From positions 175,176-239,175 of the forward strand of contig AYMD01000009.1 in NCBI GenBank assembly GCA_000495735.1: 64,000 bases of DNA. Reading direction: 5' to 3'. Under the pieces are notes generated by a model. That model saw nothing but the letters and a program-made list of their open reading frames with translations, had not been told where the DNA came from and ran no database searches. The stretch comes from an uncultured Acidilobus sp. JCHS (GTDB lineage Archaea > Thermoproteota > Thermoprotei_A > Sulfolobales > Acidilobaceae). Both the position numbers and the translations under genes were made by a program. Below, one piece after another: positions 62,888 to 64,000 of this stretch (positions are counted from its first letter, which is position 1; each line of letters starts with the position of its first letter).

Positions 62888-63604
62888 TCAGCGGGCGTTG
62901 AACCTCTCTATATCGTTGGACGCCTCCTCCAGGTCCTTGTAGGTGTCGACGCTCTTCCAGTAGTACTTGTTCAGGTCGTACTTAACCGCTACTAGCTTGC
63001 CCTCCTTGGCGAGGGCTGGGAACGTGACGGTCTCCAGGTCGCCCTTCTCAGGCAGGTACTCTTCCACCTCTGGCTTGAAGGCGTAGATGCCGGCGTTTAT
63101 CCAGTACTCCCCAATGATAGGCTTCTCCCTGAAGCTCTTAACGAAGTCATCGTTGCTTACTTCAACAATTCCATAGGGGCTCCTGAGCTGGACTAGCGCT
63201 AAGGCGCCTATGACGCCTGGCCTCTCGAGCGCCTTAAGCAGAGCGGTAGGGTCTACGTTAGTTATTATGTCCCCGTTTACTACAAGAAAGTCGCTTCTCC
63301 CCCTGTACAGAAGCCTGGCGTTCCTGACAGCGCCTCCGGTGCCTAGCGGCTCGTCCTCCACTACATATGATATTGAGACCCCGAACCTTGAGCCGCTTCC
63401 CAGGGTCTCTATGAGCCTCTCCTTACGGTAGCCAGCCAGGACAACGAAGTCCGTTATACCATGTCTCTTGAGCCACTCTATCTGATGTAGAATTATAGGC
63501 TTCCCAGCGACCTCAACTAACGGCTTTGGCCTGTCATCAGTGAGGGGCCTGAGCCTCTTCCCATAGCCTCCCGCAAGTATAAGGGCTAGGGCCAACTTCG
63601 CCAC
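62888..63604 (-). CDS. Sugar-phosphate nucleotidyltransferase
   Basis: 238 residues with the pyrophosphorylase signature GGYGKRLRPLTDDRPKPLVEVAGKP at about 13-37 (G-x-G-x-R-L core and K26/K32-type lysines) and the substrate loops VVNGDIIT and GTGGAVRNA. It joins NTP to a sugar 1-phosphate (mannose, glucose or glucosamine), supporting glycan synthesis. Lacks the C-terminal LbH domain seen in bifunctional relatives. Convergent with the TFS-like gene, 3 bases apart. Confidence 0.88.
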   Translation of the reverse strand: MAKLALALILAGGYGKRLRPLTDDRPKPLVEVAGKPIILHQIEWLKRHGITDFVVLAGYRKERLIETLGSGSRFGVSISYVVEDEPLGTGGAVRNARLLYRGRSDFLVVNGDIITNVDPTALLKALERPGVIGALALVQLRSPYGIVEVSNDDFVKSFREKPIIGEYWINAGIYAFKPEVEEYLPEKGDLETVTFPALAKEGKLVAVKYDLNKYYWKSVDTYKDLEEASNDIERFNAR

Positions 63605-63618
63605 CTATTAACTCATGC

Positions 63619-63693
63619 TGGTGCCGCCGGGGGGACTTGAACCCCCGACCACCCGGTCTTCAGCCGGGCGCTCTCCCGCTGAGCTACGGCGGC
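63619..63693 (-). tRNA. tRNA-Phe(GAA), no intron
   Basis: 75 nt including encoded CCA. Acceptor GCCGCCG pairs with CGGCGGC, D arm GCTC/GAGC, anticodon stem CCCGG/CCGGG with loop CTGAAGA, T arm GGGGG-TTCAAGT-CCCCC. It is the only one of the five tRNA genes here without an intron. Confidence 0.95.
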
Positions 63694-63745
63694 ACCGCTA
63701 TGCTAACTACGAGACGGAATTTTATAAACGTTAAGACAATGACTC

Positions 63746-64000
63746 CTAAAGTAAGGGGTTCCAATCAATTTCAAGCCTGAGGCCCTCTTCCCTTAAGTAA
63801 AGGGTTGGAACGCCAAGCCTGCGGACTGACCTCCGTAAGTTCTTGTCGTTAGTAGCCACTACAACCCTGTCGCCATTCTGCACCAACTCCTTTGTTAAGG
63901 TCAAGATAGACTCATCGGCGCTGCCCGCTTTGACGCGCAGGACCTGAACCCCAAGCCTTTCTAACAGCTTAAGCGCGAACCCGGCCTCCCTCGCTAATAG
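63746..64000 (-). CDS. PIN-domain (Fcf1/VapC-like) protein, C-terminal part (runs off window)
   Basis: The last 84 codons up to a TAG at 63746-63748; the N-terminus lies beyond 64000. The segment VVVATNDKNLRRSVRRLGVPTLYLRE matches the second half of a PIN ribonuclease (A-T-N-D with the third acidic site, then L-R-R). Archaeal Fcf1/Utp24-like proteins of this kind cut pre-rRNA; a VapC toxin cannot be excluded from the fragment. Confidence 0.7.
   Translation of the reverse strand, partial: LLAREAGFALKLLERLGVQVLRVKAGSADESILTLTKELVQNGDRVVVATNDKNLRRSVRRLGVPTLYLREEGLRLEIDWNPLL

Overview
The window is chromosomal DNA of a hyperthermophilic crenarchaeon. Evidence: archaeal-only ribosomal proteins (L15e, L24e, L31e, L37Ae, L39e, L40e, LX, S26e), RNA polymerase subunits B and H, Spt4, aIF6, the archaeal exosome, a single proteasome alpha gene, archaeal TATA boxes with short or absent leaders, frequent GTG/TTG starts, tRNA introns (4 of 5 tRNAs) and a PriX-like primase subunit. 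The GC-rich coding bias, sulfide-oxidation genes and a bd-type oxidase of CydA/CydA' layout suggest an acidophilic or microaerobic member of the Acidilobales/Desulfurococcales; that placement is inference, since no rRNA is present.

Layout. 0-1.7 kb: end of an rpoH-rpoB operon, tRNA-Lys with a non-canonical intron, an orphan AAA-associated domain. 1.7-5.6 kb: DsrE-like, SQR-like flavoprotein and DUF1641, then a second SQR-like flavoprotein and DUF1641. 5.6-12.7 kb: a membrane-anchored extracellular protein coupled to an MFS exporter, an orphan nuclease-like protein, an ArsR regulator, Rio2 kinase and DUF460. 12.7-21.3 kb: S-adenosylmethionine synthetase, a KaiC-like ATPase, a Cys/Met PLP enzyme, a flippase, nicotinate phosphoribosyltransferase, a phosphohexomutase and thioredoxin. 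21.4-29 kb: a Tes-like radical SAM enzyme (tetraether lipid synthesis), riboflavin reductase, YjbQ, a frameshifted metallophosphoesterase, DUF763, translin, tRNA-Ile and a PflX-like radical SAM protein.

29-43 kb: ribosomal protein genes, prefoldin, FtsY, three adjacent four-CBS proteins, a PRTase-type regulator, a 57-residue protein that is about 65% glutamate, Spt4, dephospho-CoA kinase, tRNA-Pro, a Ser/Thr kinase, CCA enzyme, ThpR, PDCD5, L39e, L31e and aIF6. 43-52 kb: tRNA-Gln, PriX, ThyX and the long minus-strand information-processing block: PsmA, SBDS, Rrp4, Rrp41, Rrp42, L37Ae, Brix, Pcc1, and separately L15e, a COG1325 protein and Rpp30. 52-56 kb: a CDF-like membrane protein and the CydA/CydA' oxidase. 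56-64 kb: a candidate C/D box sRNA, LeuRS, an HD phosphohydrolase, a cluster-less radical-SAM-like protein coupled to an active AmmeMemoRadiSam-type enzyme, a TFS-like zinc ribbon, a sugar nucleotidyltransferase, tRNA-Phe and a partial PIN-domain gene.

Most of the window is housekeeping. No CRISPR array, rRNA, provirus or intact insertion sequence was seen. The most unusual points are the poly-glutamate ORF, the tRNA-Gln intron with a 12-nt perfect complement to its own D arm, the single-base frameshift in the metallophosphoesterase, the duplicated SQR-DUF1641 cassettes, and the degenerate partners (CydA', a CDF lacking its metal ligands, a radical-SAM-like protein lacking its cluster) next to or within metabolic operons.
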